Source of the DNA: Lasiosphaeria ovina
Lineage: Eukaryota; Ascomycota; Sordariomycetes; Sordariales; Lasiosphaeriaceae
Length of the DNA stretch: 64,000 nt
Direction of reading: 5' to 3'
Assembly (NCBI GenBank): GCA_033439765.1
Contig: JAULSN010000007.1
Location: 2,666,001 to 2,730,000 of the forward strand
Shown: positions 24,599-34,733 of the stretch, one piece after another
Layout: every line of letters begins with the position of its first letter
How positions within the stretch are numbered: position 1 is the stretch's first letter
The notes under the pieces: generated by a model
The model's input: the letters and a program-made list of their open reading frames with translations, nothing else
Told to the model about the DNA's origin: nothing
The model's database searches: none
Translations under genes and position numbers: made by a program

Positions 24599-24841
24599 AT
24601 GGATAGAAGCAGCCCATCCAAGCCTACGGGAAATGACTTGGGCCAAAGCTTCTCAGCCATGGCACAAGATCGTGAGCCCTCCACCCAGTCAAGTGGGGAC
24701 CCGGAGAAATGCGCTTCTCGTCAAGCGCAGCAGCGCCGTGGTGGTGCAGTGAAACGGGGGTCGCTGTCGTTTCTAGACTGGCTCGCTGGCGACAGCGATG
24801 ATGGCGACGATTGTTTGTCTGATGGCTGCATTGTTGTCTAG
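24599..24841 (+). CDS. possible small polar protein, 80 residues
   Basis: A single open frame starts with a strong fungal context (CCACAATGG). It encodes a Ser/Gln-rich N-terminus, a basic patch (QQRRGGAVKRG), a short hydrophobic helix-like segment (SLSFLDWLAG), an acidic run (DSDDGDD) and a C-terminus with two Cys (CLSDGCIVV). I recognise no family. The layout resembles many short lineage-specific fungal proteins. It could equally be chance sequence, so the call rests on start context and composition only. Confidence 0.35.
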   Translation: MDRSSPSKPTGNDLGQSFSAMAQDREPSTQSSGDPEKCASRQAQQRRGGAVKRGSLSFLDWLAGDSDDGDDCLSDGCIVV

Positions 24842-25382
24842 GCAGACAGATCCAACTCGTCCACGACATGTCGCCCATCGCGGCGCCCATTCTCCCTGCT
24901 CCCGAACAGCACGAAATTGTGGCCTACACAGATTGGTCCTGCCTCCCAGACAGACTTAGGTTGCGTCATACTTCTCGCCATGTTTCATGTCACTGTCAGT
25001 GGTCTCTGGCCCTGTGACGGCCGGTCCCAACTTTACCTACGTGTCATTTCATCACCGACAGCATTCACTCGCCGTCGTCTGCCTATAAATGACACCCGCA
25101 GTGTAGAGGGGTCCGACACAATCTCCCAGCTATTGTTTTGACATCATTCCAAACACACATTTCACTGAGGCAGGCCTCGTCCCGGTGCTAAAACTCGCCT
25201 CTACGGAGCCCAAAGCCAGCTATTTTATTGTATGTTCAGAATATACGCTTCGTCATAGCTCTCGGGTCTTACCACTTGCTTCTGGCCCTCTACCAACGCC
25301 GCCCGCAGTACAGGACTGCTGACACAAGCCAAGGCCGGCCACAGCTCGTCATATATCACATATATTTCCTGCTCCCGGCACG
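24842..25382. other. intergenic spacer
   Basis: I see no gene here. It probably contains the promoter of the GPI protein gene at 25383. Confidence 0.6.
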
Positions 25383-25841
25383 ATGCGTAGAACAATCGAG
25401 TCGCTCTTCGCGGTCTTGGCGCTGCTCCTAGGCTCGGTTGCCTCCCTGGCTCCATCGGACTCTGCTGCTAGCCCACCTGGCTCACCACACAAAATACCAT
25501 TCCAGCTTCCCCACAACCTGATCCCCGTCGCGGCCGGTTCTTTTCCTGGCATTGCTCTTGTTGAACCGGGTTCGGGCCCGGATTCGACCTCGGCCCCACA
25601 CACGACTTCGCATTCGGCGTCACACTCGACTTCGCATTCAGCCACACATGCGACTTCGCATTCGGCTTCTTGTTCGACGTCACAGTCGACTTCGACTCCG
25701 ACTTTGACTTCGGCTTCAACATCGGCTTCGGTCAATGCTTCTGCTACGGCAACACCGACCTCGGCAGCTGGCACTTGCCGGCCTTTCATACCTCTCTTTA
25801 TCGGCACTTCTCTCCTGGCTGCTTTGCTGTGGTACTACTGA
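25383..25841 (+). CDS. Ser/Thr/His-rich GPI-anchored protein with short repeats
   Basis: Single exon, 152 residues. A signal peptide (residues 1-21: basic MRR, then FAVLALLLGSVASLA) precedes a Pro/Ser region. From about residue 70 come repeated TSHSASHS-like units, then a Thr/Ser/Ala-rich stretch, and a hydrophobic tail (FIPLFIGTSLLAALLWYY) after a small-residue SAAGT site suited to GPI attachment. The repeats are encoded by imperfect ACTTCGCATTCGG-type units at about 25600-25720. The protein is probably an O-mannosylated surface protein; His clusters could bind metal but that is speculation. No catalytic domain is visible. Confidence 0.7.
   Translation: MRRTIESLFAVLALLLGSVASLAPSDSAASPPGSPHKIPFQLPHNLIPVAAGSFPGIALVEPGSGPDSTSAPHTTSHSASHSTSHSATHATSHSASCSTSQSTSTPTLTSASTSASVNASATATPTSAAGTCRPFIPLFIGTSLLAALLWYY
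25600..25720 (+). repeat. imperfect coding repeat, TSHSxSHS units
   Basis: Tandem degenerate units of 6-18 bp built from ACTTCGCATTCGGC-like sequence within the GPI protein gene. They encode alternating Ser-His/Thr-Ser residues. Confidence 0.7.
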
Positions 25842-27043
25842 GCGGGATCTTCTTGGCTCTCGTGGAGATGGCCATATATAGCAAGAAGTGAAGAAAGCGC
25901 ACGCAAGTAGGGGAGGAGTTCTATGATAAATCAACAATTTTGGCGAGATCGGTTGTTTTTTGGGGAAGTTGGGACCGACCTAACCACTGGCGCAGTGTAT
26001 TATAGCAATCTATCCTGGGTATGACTCGGGGCTAGGACTCAAGACTAAGGAAAAAGGACTAAGGGTTACGATACAAGTCAAGTCTTGGTTACAATTTAAA
26101 CATTGGATGCAGGAACTGAAGTCCGCTCCTCTCCAACCCTTACTCATACTGATGCGTTAATTGAGAGCCAACATGTCATGTAAAAAATTGGAAGACTAGT
26201 AAAACATTGGTTGACTTCTGAAAGGAAATTCGTGTCGCCCCTATGGTATTATAGGTGTACCTCATAAATGTCCTTTCGATAAGGTAAATGTTGTAATATA
26301 ATAGTCATTTTTGTTGTTGCCCTCGCAGAATTAGATTCAAGCACCCGGCGTTCGGCGAACTCAGCTACCATGCCTAGTCGTTTGTACAGTATGCGAGTGT
26401 ATGTAGCTAAACTCGGCCCATAAATATGACGGAGACCTCCACCGAAACGCTGCGCGCCGCATCTCATCCCAAGTTCCATCACAGACATGCTTGATAGCTG
26501 GCAGAGCAATGACTATAGCCTCATAAACACTCAATGAGTCACTGGGCTTGACTGGCCTGTCTTCGCCCCTTTTGCCTCCTCGAGTTCGTGTAGCCTTCTT
26601 GGCCAGTATAAAAATGGCGATGATCACGATTCCTCTTCTTTATCACGGCATCAAAAACCACAACACTCGAACTTATCTAAACCTCACACTCGATACCCCG
26701 ACATCTCAGCAATTCTACAAAAAGGTTAGTCGCGTCGAGTTTCTTGAATTTGCTTGATATTTCTCTGCATTTTCCTATCCGCCTCCCGGACCGCAAATAG
26801 AGACAGGTAAGACTTCCCAAGACCCCCTTTTACTGAACATCGGCATGCAAACCACCAACCCAGTAGTGGACTCTTCCTTGTCTTAGGCGCAATTCTGGAA
26901 GCTTCACTTGTCTTCTGATGCTGTTGCAAAATGTCCCCCTTCTATAACACTCATTCCCTCAACTCGTGCCTAAACATGCTTTGCTTTACTCCGCCGCTAA
27001 CACAAGGCCTCTGGATATATTACTGTAAAACACAGCGTACGTC
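25842..27043. other. AT-rich intergenic region, possible 5' leader exon at right
   Basis: The stretch is AT-rich from about 25860 to 26400. Near 26640-26725 a CAA/CT-rich sequence typical of fungal 5' leaders ends in a good donor (AAAAAG/GTTAGT at 26726). This may be a 5' UTR intron of the membrane protein gene starting at 27044, which I cannot confirm. Confidence 0.4.
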
Positions 27044-27364
27044 ATGGGACCGGGTGAAATTTTCTCCGTCGTTATCTTGGTACTTGTGATCATTGTGATT
27101 TTGGGGGTGGAACTCCGCTTGTGGTGGGAGCGTAGACAAGACCAAAGGGAGAGCCGTGGTCATCGGTACACTGGAGGTCGACACTACGCGGGACAACGGA
27201 CCCGGAGGCACGGGCGAGAGAGGGTTCTTGGCAGATTTGAAAACGACGGGACCACATTCGTTCTGGTTGAGGGGGCCGGGAGAGCCCCTACACGTCCATC
27301 CAGGGCCTTCATCCGCCAAAACGGCAGCCAGGAGGCCCTGATCATCGACGCGGAACCACACTAA
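27044..27364 (+). CDS. small single-pass membrane protein, 106 residues
   Basis: A single exon frame starts GTCATGGGA. An N-terminal transmembrane helix (about residues 7-24, IFSVVILVLVIIVILGVEL) has acidic/polar residues before it and a strongly basic segment after it (WWERRQDQRESRGHR, then more Arg), so the C-terminus should face the cytosol by the positive-inside rule. The soluble tail of about 80 residues is Arg/Gly-rich and ends ALIIDAEPH. I recognise no family. It lies 200 bp upstream of another membrane protein gene on the same strand. Confidence 0.5.
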   Translation: MGPGEIFSVVILVLVIIVILGVELRLWWERRQDQRESRGHRYTGGRHYAGQRTRRHGRERVLGRFENDGTTFVLVEGAGRAPTRPSRAFIRQNGSQEALIIDAEPH

Positions 27365-27564
27365 TTTGCCGGTCTCTACCATCCTCGCCAGAGCCAGGGA
27401 GAGACCACTCGCTACTTATTCTGCCAACAAACTCTAACGCACTGTTGCTGTTTGGATCATGCATACCAGCCTCGAGAGAGTACCTGCTCACCATGCCTTA
27501 CAGGACCTGCTCGAAGTATTTGATATCCGTCTTTATCTCGGCCTCGGCCCCTACCGACTTCACG

Positions 27565-28752
27565 ATGGCTTGCTCTCGTCTCCGGGGGCAGCTCCAAACT
27601 ACAGATCCCCAGACCATTATACTCGGCGTCCTTCTCTCTATCGCCATAGTTACCGTCATGGCCGTCCTGGCCGTTAAACAACCGGCAGCCGTGGGCCTCC
27701 GAGACCCCTTTCCCCCAGGCGGCTACGCCATTACAGTCACAAACATCACCACTACCGTCACGAAGGCGAATGCCATGCGGGCTCTGCCCATCACCGAGAC
27801 GGCCTTCGAGATCACCGATGAACGGCTGCCTGGGCACCGGCGCCCGCCACTGCAGCGCTGCAACAAGCAGGAGGACACCTGTGTCACCGCCCACCATTCT
27901 ACGCATCTGCCGAACAACCACACCACAGTCCCAAAACACACTTCAACAAAGACTATCAGGGGTCCCCCCGGCCACATGCCAATCCCGGTTTCCGCTATGT
28001 GGGATAGGGTGCACCTCACTCCAGACCAGCCGTCAGACCAAGCTACCAGTGCCACTTCAGTCCCCGGCCACCACTCGATAAAGCCCGTCGACGCCGGCAC
28101 CAACACCCATCCTACTACGGTTTCCGTCAGCAAGGACAAGACGACAATCCCGGGTCTCATCACAGGCTCAGCCGGAACCACCACAACACTCACCTACCTC
28201 GAACCCACCACAACACTCACCTTCTTCTCGCCCCTCCCAGGCCCGGACCAATCATCCTCCACAGACGACTTCAGCCACCCCACGACGTGGAACATGCCGA
28301 TCCCGATCTCCACCCCAGACCCGACAACAACACTCACCTACTCCCCCTCCCTCCCAGGCCCGGACCAGTCCTCCTCCACAAAAGACCTCACCTCCGCGGC
28401 CCCCCACCACGTCAGCAGCAGCAGCAGCAGCGACACGACACTGATCCCCGTGCCGTCCAGCAGCCACCAGGCGCCCAAGGCCGAGAAGTCGCCGGCCATG
28501 GTCCTGACCGTGATCCCCGTCACGGACCCGCCGCTCGGCGACGTGCCGGTCACCGCCTGCCCGCCGTGCGGCACTGCGGCCGTCTACGGGTTTGCCACGC
28601 CAGAGCCGGACTCTGACTCTGAGGCTTCCGACTGGCAGGCGAGCAGCGGCAGTGGTGGTAGGAAGAATAGCACGAGATGGTCTGCGTTGGGGGCCGCCGT
28701 GGTGGCTATTGGCGCGGCCGTGGCGCTGTTGCCGGGGGCGCCGACGGTGTGA
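27565..28752 (+). CDS. Thr/Ser/Pro-rich surface protein with N-terminal membrane anchor
   Basis: 395 residues from the ATG at 27565 (context CACGATGG). The frame is open further upstream without improving the protein. A hydrophobic helix (about 18-37, IILGVLLSIAIVTVMAVLAV) works as signal or anchor. The bulk is a low-complexity Thr/Ser/Pro ectodomain with several N-glycosylation sequons and two similar blocks (SPLPGPDQSSSTDD and SPSLPGPDQSSSTKD, about residues 226-275). A C-terminal hydrophobic stretch (LGAAVVAIGAAVALLPG) could be a second membrane segment or GPI signal. Likely a mannosylated cell-surface protein. No enzymatic motif is visible and I recognise no family. Confidence 0.6.
   Translation: MACSRLRGQLQTTDPQTIILGVLLSIAIVTVMAVLAVKQPAAVGLRDPFPPGGYAITVTNITTTVTKANAMRALPITETAFEITDERLPGHRRPPLQRCNKQEDTCVTAHHSTHLPNNHTTVPKHTSTKTIRGPPGHMPIPVSAMWDRVHLTPDQPSDQATSATSVPGHHSIKPVDAGTNTHPTTVSVSKDKTTIPGLITGSAGTTTTLTYLEPTTTLTFFSPLPGPDQSSSTDDFSHPTTWNMPIPISTPDPTTTLTYSPSLPGPDQSSSTKDLTSAAPHHVSSSSSSDTTLIPVPSSSHQAPKAEKSPAMVLTVIPVTDPPLGDVPVTACPPCGTAAVYGFATPEPDSDSEASDWQASSGSGGRKNSTRWSALGAAVVAIGAAVALLPGAPTV
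28235..28385 (+). repeat. two-copy internal coding repeat
   Basis: Two blocks around CTCCCAGGCCCGGACCA (28236 and 28352), each flanked by ACAACACTCACC and TCCTCCACA, are near-duplicates within the Thr/Ser-rich gene. They indicate a recent local duplication. Confidence 0.75.
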
Positions 28753-30138
28753 AGGGTTTTGTGTCTTGGCTGTTTCTCTCTTTTTGTTTCTCTGTCTCTT
28801 CGTATTTCTCCCCTCCGTTTTCCAGAGGCTTTGTTTAGCTTGGGAAGCGCCGTTTTACCGTTTTACTACTGTTGGGCCTGCCGGCGGCGGTGCTTCGATA
28901 TTTCTTTTGTGTATTTTTCATCCCTCCGTTTTCCCCCTGTGAGTCTGTGTAGATGGTGGTGAAAACGGATCCTTTTCTCTTTCTGCAACGTGTTCTCCCC
29001 TTTTTCATCTTCTATTTTCGATGTTTGCAGTTGCCTAATTTCAGCTATTAAGAAACCATCCCATGTCCTTCTACTCCTGCCGCCGCCATGCAGAGAGGCG
29101 GGGAGATGCAGCCACCTCTCCATGTTACGGCGTCATTTAGAGCCACAAAGAAAAGAAAAAGAAAAAAAAAGCCCTACTGCAGCCATGTGTCGCAACCGGA
29201 CATGCCGCCTGGGTTGGAAGGAAGACGGGGCGGCGGCGGCGGCGGCGGCGGCGGGAGTGTAACCCGAGATTCACCTGAAGGGGATGAGCTTGTTTATTAC
29301 TATTTTTTTGAGATGCCGGAACTTTATGTCGCTGGTCGAGATCCGGCACTGTTTTCTCTCTCCACCCCTGCATGGGTCTTAACCGCGGATGGGGGCCGAA
29401 AAGGAATTAGGGGGAGGCTTGAGTTTCACGCGGCGGGACGGAACGTACATGACATACGTCAACCGCAGCGGGCCACGCGGACTCTACTAGAAAGGGAAAT
29501 GGATAGAAGAAGCGGCCCCCAAACTTTGACAGGGCCCGTTTCTAAGGCTTGACACAATCGGCAAGGCTTCCCAAGTTAGTTAGTTACTTGTATTTAGTTG
29601 TGCAATGTAAATGGTTTGGTCAATGCCAAAGCGTCCTTTTGATCCCTCAGATCCTTTGGATAGCAAACTTGTTGGTATACGTGACGTGATGCGGCGCAGA
29701 CGGGTAGCGTTGTACCACTGCATGCTCCCGTGCTCGGTGACTAAAGTAGACAACCAATAGACTTTTTGTCGAAGGACTGTATATGGGGCACTAGCTGGGA
29801 GACTGTGTATCGCTTTGAAAACGTCCGAGAGAAGGGCAGCAGTGTCAGACGTCTCGGGTGCATATCGGGCAGCTGAAGTAAATAGCTCAGCTGAAATAGC
29901 ATCACATCGTCAATTGTCGTGGACCAAAAATATGTACCAAAACCAGATCAATTGTATAGAAATAAGGCTGCAATACGCTAATAATGGCCAAGACAAAGCA
30001 GACCTGGAATGCAACTTGTTTACTGCAAGTAGATAATCCTTCCAAAACTGCAAGTTTGTATGGACCGGGTATAAATAAGACTCCCCCCAATTGGCGGGTA
30101 TCAGGAGACGAGAGCAAATACACAAGGGGCATGTCCGC
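28753..30138. other. intergenic with GGC repeat
   Basis: This is 3' sequence of the flanking genes plus a T-rich stretch, a GGC triplet run at 29230-29254 and AT-rich sequence at about 29560-30080. I see no supportable gene. Confidence 0.55.
29230..29254. repeat. GGC trinucleotide repeat
   Basis: About eight uninterrupted GGC units in noncoding sequence. Confidence 0.85.
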
Positions 30139-30690
30139 TTAGACATCATGGCCTGTAGTCAAAGTAAGGTTAGCTTTATGTTTGCATGTGAAGTGAGAAC
30201 AGATAAGGGGGGTTTGCTTACGGCCGAGCTGCTTGCCGCGCTTGGAGACCTCGCGGGCGTGGTACTGCTTGATCTTGGCTAGGCGGGCCTCTTCCTCAGC
30301 CTCGAGCTCGAGCCTGCGCACGTGCTCGCGGGCTTGGCGGACGCTCTCGCGAGCGGCCAACAGGGCGCGGTCGGCGTCTCTCTCGGCTGTCTCGGCGCTC
30401 ATGACGCGTTCGCGAGCCTGCACGATGCTGGGGTCCATCTCGCCCATGGAGCCATTGCCAAAGGTGCGCTGCAGCAGGCTGCGGTGGCCGCTGCTGGTGT
30501 GGCTGGCATCAGTGGAATGGCGGTTAAGGCCGCTCTCGCGCGAGCCCGTGGTGGTGTGGGTGGGAGTCGGGGAGGGGGAGCGCCGGCTGCCGAATAGGCC
30601 GTGGTGGCGCTTGGGGCGCTCCTCGACGGAAACCGGCTCGGGGATCGGCTCCTGGACGGGCTCATCTGGGTGGCGGGAGAAGAGAGGCAT
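30139..30690 (-). CDS. conserved-type small coiled-coil protein with 14-nt last exon
   Basis: Exons 30690-30222 and 30152-30139, 160 residues. The 69-nt intron (donor GTAAGC, acceptor ACAG) is followed by a last exon of only 14 nt that completes ...KQLGRHDV and the stop. The N-terminus is Pro/basic and disordered (MPLFSRHPDEP, RHHGLFGSRRSPSPTPT). Residues about 90-150 form a strongly charged helix or coiled coil with SIVQARERVMSAETAERDAD and an Ala/Glu/Arg-rich continuation. The overall pattern matches a hypothetical-protein family I have seen in many Pezizomycotina; its function is unknown. Reading on without splicing would replace HDV with an unrelated tail, so the short exon is the better model. 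Confidence 0.8.
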   Translation of the reverse strand: MPLFSRHPDEPVQEPIPEPVSVEERPKRHHGLFGSRRSPSPTPTHTTTGSRESGLNRHSTDASHTSSGHRSLLQRTFGNGSMGEMDPSIVQARERVMSAETAERDADRALLAARESVRQAREHVRRLELEAEEEARLAKIKQYHAREVSKRGKQLGRKQTPLICSHFTCKHKANLTLTTGHDV

Positions 30691-32024
30691 GTTGAAGTAG
30701 AGTAGGTGTTGTTTTGGTAAAATAAAACAGGCTTGGGTCTTAGACGGTTGTGATTGGCACTTGTTCTCAGGAGAATTTGGTGTCTTTATAGGAAGTCAAA
30801 GAGGTTTTTGATGAGGAGGAAAATGACACCCAGGCAAAGAGAGGATATCGCCCTATTTGAAGGCCATCTTGCCCTCATCTGTCATCGCGTCGACACCCTC
30901 TTGCAAACCGGATTCTGGCGACGATGATGTTCCCCTCGATGATTGCCGCAGGCATGACGTCAGGGCATGGCATTGGACCCTGGATGCAGTTGGCTGGGCC
31001 AATGACAGGCAGCTATGACGGAGGGGGCGCTCAGGTTGAGCCAATATGATGCATGGAGGGTCTTCCATCTCCTGCCTCTGAGCAACTCAACTTTTAATTG
31101 CATTTGCGGCTGGAGGGCATTCCGGCAATTTCTGCTACCGAATACCAGTATTGCGGTGATGCCATCGCGTCCGTGTTGGAACGGCACAGAAGCAGTGGGA
31201 GCAGCCCACTGGGCTCCATACGTATCTGTATACGGATAGCTACTCAGTAGTGTGATTTATTAAAATAACTCATACCTCACGTAGGCGTAGGCGTAGGTGT
31301 AGATATGCAGCCACGTGATGCCTCAAGCAGTAATGCCGTGAACTGGTTACACTGCGGACTGTTCGTATTGTGCGCGTGCGCGTGCGCGCTTGTGCAGAGC
31401 AAACAACTCGAAGACACACATCGAAGGGCCGAAGAATGGGCGCTGCCTGCCATGGGAATGGGAAGCTGCCTGCCCACACTTCAAATGCCGTTGGCGACTC
31501 GATGACCAACTTGCCCGTTGGCGCTTGCCCAAGATTTGCTTGCAGACGCGCAGCCATCCCAACAGAACCTACACGTGTACTAACGGCCTAGGATTCTCGG
31601 TCAGTCTCGACTCGGTGTCCGCACCCAGAGGACCCCACCTTCCTGTCCAAACCACGAATCACGTGCATTCTTGGCCTACGTTAACTTGTCAACGGGTAGC
31701 GCCTAGACCCACTGTGACTGCCAAGACCCACCCACTTTGCGCGTCAAGCTTCTTTTCGGGTCGTCGCGTTCCTTTCTGCCATGCCACTCAAATGTACATA
31801 CAACTGTGCATACACGCGCCAATCCTTCCACTTCCCTGCACCAAACGCAACGCCAGGTTCTGCCTCTGCACAGCACACACCACCTTCTAACCTTCAACTT
31901 CACCTCGGCCATCGCACTCAGGTCATTCTCAGTTCGGTGTTGGCTGTCGCTCGCTGTTGATGTTGGCGAATTATCTTCGCTCCTCTTGGCTTGCGTGGCC
32001 TGCGTAGTCACTGCACCGTCCACG
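30691..32024. other. divergent intergenic region
   Basis: This is the promoter side of both the coiled-coil protein gene and the RNPS1-like gene. A short GTAGGC repeat lies at about 31279-31298. The right end (31700-32024) is CT/CAA-rich leader-like sequence. I see no gene. Confidence 0.55.
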
Positions 32025-33266
32025 ATGGCTCCCTCCCGATCGAGGTCGCACGAGGCACTGCCACATGCGGCCGACCGCTTGCGCTCTCGCACTTCTCGCT
32101 CGCCAACCCCTCACTCAAACTATTCCCGCTCCCCTTCCTCACATGGTGGCCGGATCGCCAACGACCGTGACCCCCGCGCACGCTCGCCTCGAAGGAATGG
32201 CCGGTATCGAAGCACTAGTCGCAGTCCCAGCCGTAGCCGCTCTCTTTCTCGCAGCCCCAGCCGTGGACGTAGCTTTTCGCCCGGCAAGAACAGAAGCCGT
32301 GGCCGCGATAGTCGTACCCGCAGTAGATCTCGGAGCAATACTCCTTCCGTCCCTGCCCTGAAGAGCACCAAGGCAAGACATCCTGCCTCTCATTCCACCC
32401 CTCCAAGTCCCTCCAAGCCCGATCCCCTCAAGGTCCCATAACCTGGTCCCCAACACCGACCGGCAGGCATTGTCTAACTAGTCCCAGGTCGTGGTTGAGC
32501 GCCTCACCAAGAATGTCAAGGAAGACCATCTGCGCGAGATTTTCGGCCAGTACGGCGAAATCGAGGATTTGGACCTGCCCATGAGTCGATGTAAGTATCT
32601 CCCGCCTGCTTGATGCGAGGCGCGCCCCGACGCGACCTGGTCATGCGGCCACATTCCTTGCTGATACTCGTCTCTCTCCGATATGCAGTTGGAACCAACC
32701 GTGGCACCGCCTACATCCTCTTTGTCCACGAGGCCGGCGCCGAGGCTGCCATTGCCAATATGCACGAAGCTCAACTCGACGGCGCCGCAATCAACGTTTC
32801 CATCGTGCTGCCTCGCCGAAAGCTGTCACCGCCTCCTCCTACTGCTCGTCGGGGTGCCAACTTTGACCCTCGTAACCCTCCGCCTAACTCGAGATCTGGA
32901 CCTGCCGGTGGTGCTCCCTTTGGCAATCCTGCCGGTTCCGGTGGTCGTGGTCGACGTTTCTCCCCCCCCGCCGGTGGATCGACACGGTTCGGGCCTCGTT
33001 CCGACACTTACAGGCCACGGTCCATGTCCAGGTCAAGATCAAGGTCCCCACCTCCGGCGCCCGCCACCGCTAACCGCAGATATCGTTCCAGGTCTAGGTC
33101 TTACTCATCCAGATCTCGCTCTAGAACCCCTGCCGGCCGAGGCGGCCGAAACAGAGGCGGTGGCAGACAGGATGACAGAGAGCGCCGCAGAAATGTTAGC
33201 CGTGGTAGCTACGACAGCTATGACAACCGTAGTCGTAGCCGAAGCCGGGACTGGGACCGGAGATGA
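32025..33266 (+). CDS. RNPS1-like SR protein with one RRM, three exons
   Basis: Exons 32025-32372, 32488-32590 and 32689-33266, 342 residues. Residues 1-116 are an RS-type domain (SRSPSRSRSLSRSPSRGRS). An RRM follows at about 117-197, with VVVERLTKNVKEDHLREIFG and RGTAYILFVHEAG as its RNP2/RNP1 regions. The C-terminus is RS/RGG-rich (RSMSRSRSRSPPP; GGRNRGGGRQDD). This is the architecture of RNPS1, a peripheral exon-junction-complex and ASAP/PSAP splicing factor acting in the nucleus. Intron 2 is canonical (GTAAGT/GCAG). Intron 1 is best read as GC-AG (AAG/GCAAGA ... CCCAG) because it yields STK directly followed by VVVERL, as I recall for homologues. A weak GT donor at 32433 would insert 20 residues in frame. 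Confidence 0.88.
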
Positions 33267-34444
33267 ATGGGAGAAATGGACAAATTTGTGGCGTCGGAAA
33301 CAGACGACACGGGATTTTCGAGATTTTAGCGTTTTTTTTAAGGGGCAGGATAGGGTCGGAAAACATCCAACGGACGGAACGGACGGAACGGACTTTACCA
33401 CCCCCCCCCCCTCCCCCAACCACGTGGTACCTGGCCGCCTACAATGCGCCAGGTTCGGGCTCATGGCCTCGAGATGACGGATCATCCCGCTGCAGCATTT
33501 CGACTGCATGCCACATCTGGGCCTGGCCTGGGCCCTCGCCTACCGTGTGGCTCTTGTGGTTTTAGATACATACATAGGTTTGAGTGAATTAACTGTCATC
33601 GAGCCCGCCCTGCTTCTGTTGCTTACACTGCCCAACAGGACACGTCGATGAACAGACAACACCATAATGAATCATTTCTCGGTATCGACTTTTAATGTGC
33701 TGGGCGTGGATGCGAGTTTTAGGGTCGGTTTACCTGACAGCGTGCCGCAATGCCGCCTCTTGCCCGGTTGTGCGGGTTTGACGGCGATTCCTATTGACTC
33801 GGGGACCAATCACCTCATATGGCCAGCATATCAAGCCTCGCCGTTTGCTGCCGTTTACGGCCTTTTGTCAGCGTCGCAATCCTTCTAGCCCCCACAATTT
33901 CTTGGCCGGGACGTGATTGATTCATTGGCATTTCTTCGCACACCCGCACTTACGCCCTTGCATATGACGATGGCAAGCGCCGCATTCTTATCACGTGTCG
34001 CCTGTCCTCTGTCTAGCATCGCGCATGTTCCGGGTCCATGGGACGGGGCGTACAGCGGTGCTCTTCTGTCTCACCTCCACACCCCCACCAGCCCTACCAA
34101 CCGGCATCCCGGGTCAAGAGCCTTGCAATTTGGACCCGTGGCTATGCTGTCCACGCGGGACCGGTGCGTCCTAGAACCCCCCCTCCAGCTTCCTCTTCTT
34201 TGCCCCCCACAAGCTTCCTCAGCCTGCACGTAGACCACCACATACTCGGCCCATAGATTCCAGTCGGTGGGTCAAAAATGTTGGAGTCCACTTCGGCATC
34301 CTGCCACCACAGCACCAAGACGAGTAACTGCTCTATTAGGCGTCAACCACTCCTGCTATCCACTTCTACTACCCACTTCTATACTCAGGGCCTCTTAGGT
34401 CGGCATAGCTTTGCGTTATAGCCTTGCTTGTGACACTAGCTGCA
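33267..34444. other. intergenic spacer
   Basis: 3' sequence of the RNPS1-like gene followed by unremarkable sequence with a short C-run at 33401-33410. I see no gene. Confidence 0.55.
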
Positions 34445-34733
34445 CTATACTGAACTTGAAGTTGGCTCTGTGCCCGAGGCGGGCATCGTTTCGCCCAACA
34501 CATATCGGTCTTCCTATTAACACCAAGCATCACGCCATGTAGAGGCAATAGCGAAAAAGCCTCACCGCAACTACTGTCTCATACGGGCTCGGAGACGTGG
34601 AAAAGCACTTCCCGGTGTGGATGAGCCATGTGGTGGTGACCTTGTAGAGGTCGCTTACACGTGCCTCTATCTCGGCATCGGATTCCATTATTTTTTCCAC
34701 CGACTGGTCAAAAAACACCGCGGCGGACGACAT
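34445..34733 (-). CDS. candidate small spliced gene, unrecognised
   Basis: Exons 34733-34566 and 34513-34445 on the minus strand, 78 residues. The 52-nt intron (donor GTGAGG, acceptor AATAG) joins two open segments in phase 0. The product starts MSSAAVFFDQSVEKIMESDA, continues EIEARVSDLYKVTTTWLIHT and ends YVLGETMPASGTEPTSSSV. Composition (amphipathic acidic N-terminal helix, polar tail) looks protein-like on this strand and not on the other. A further open minus-strand segment upstream (about 34900-34782, ending in SGVKAEDIDPTTD) may be another exon or a separate short frame. No family recognised. Confidence 0.35.
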
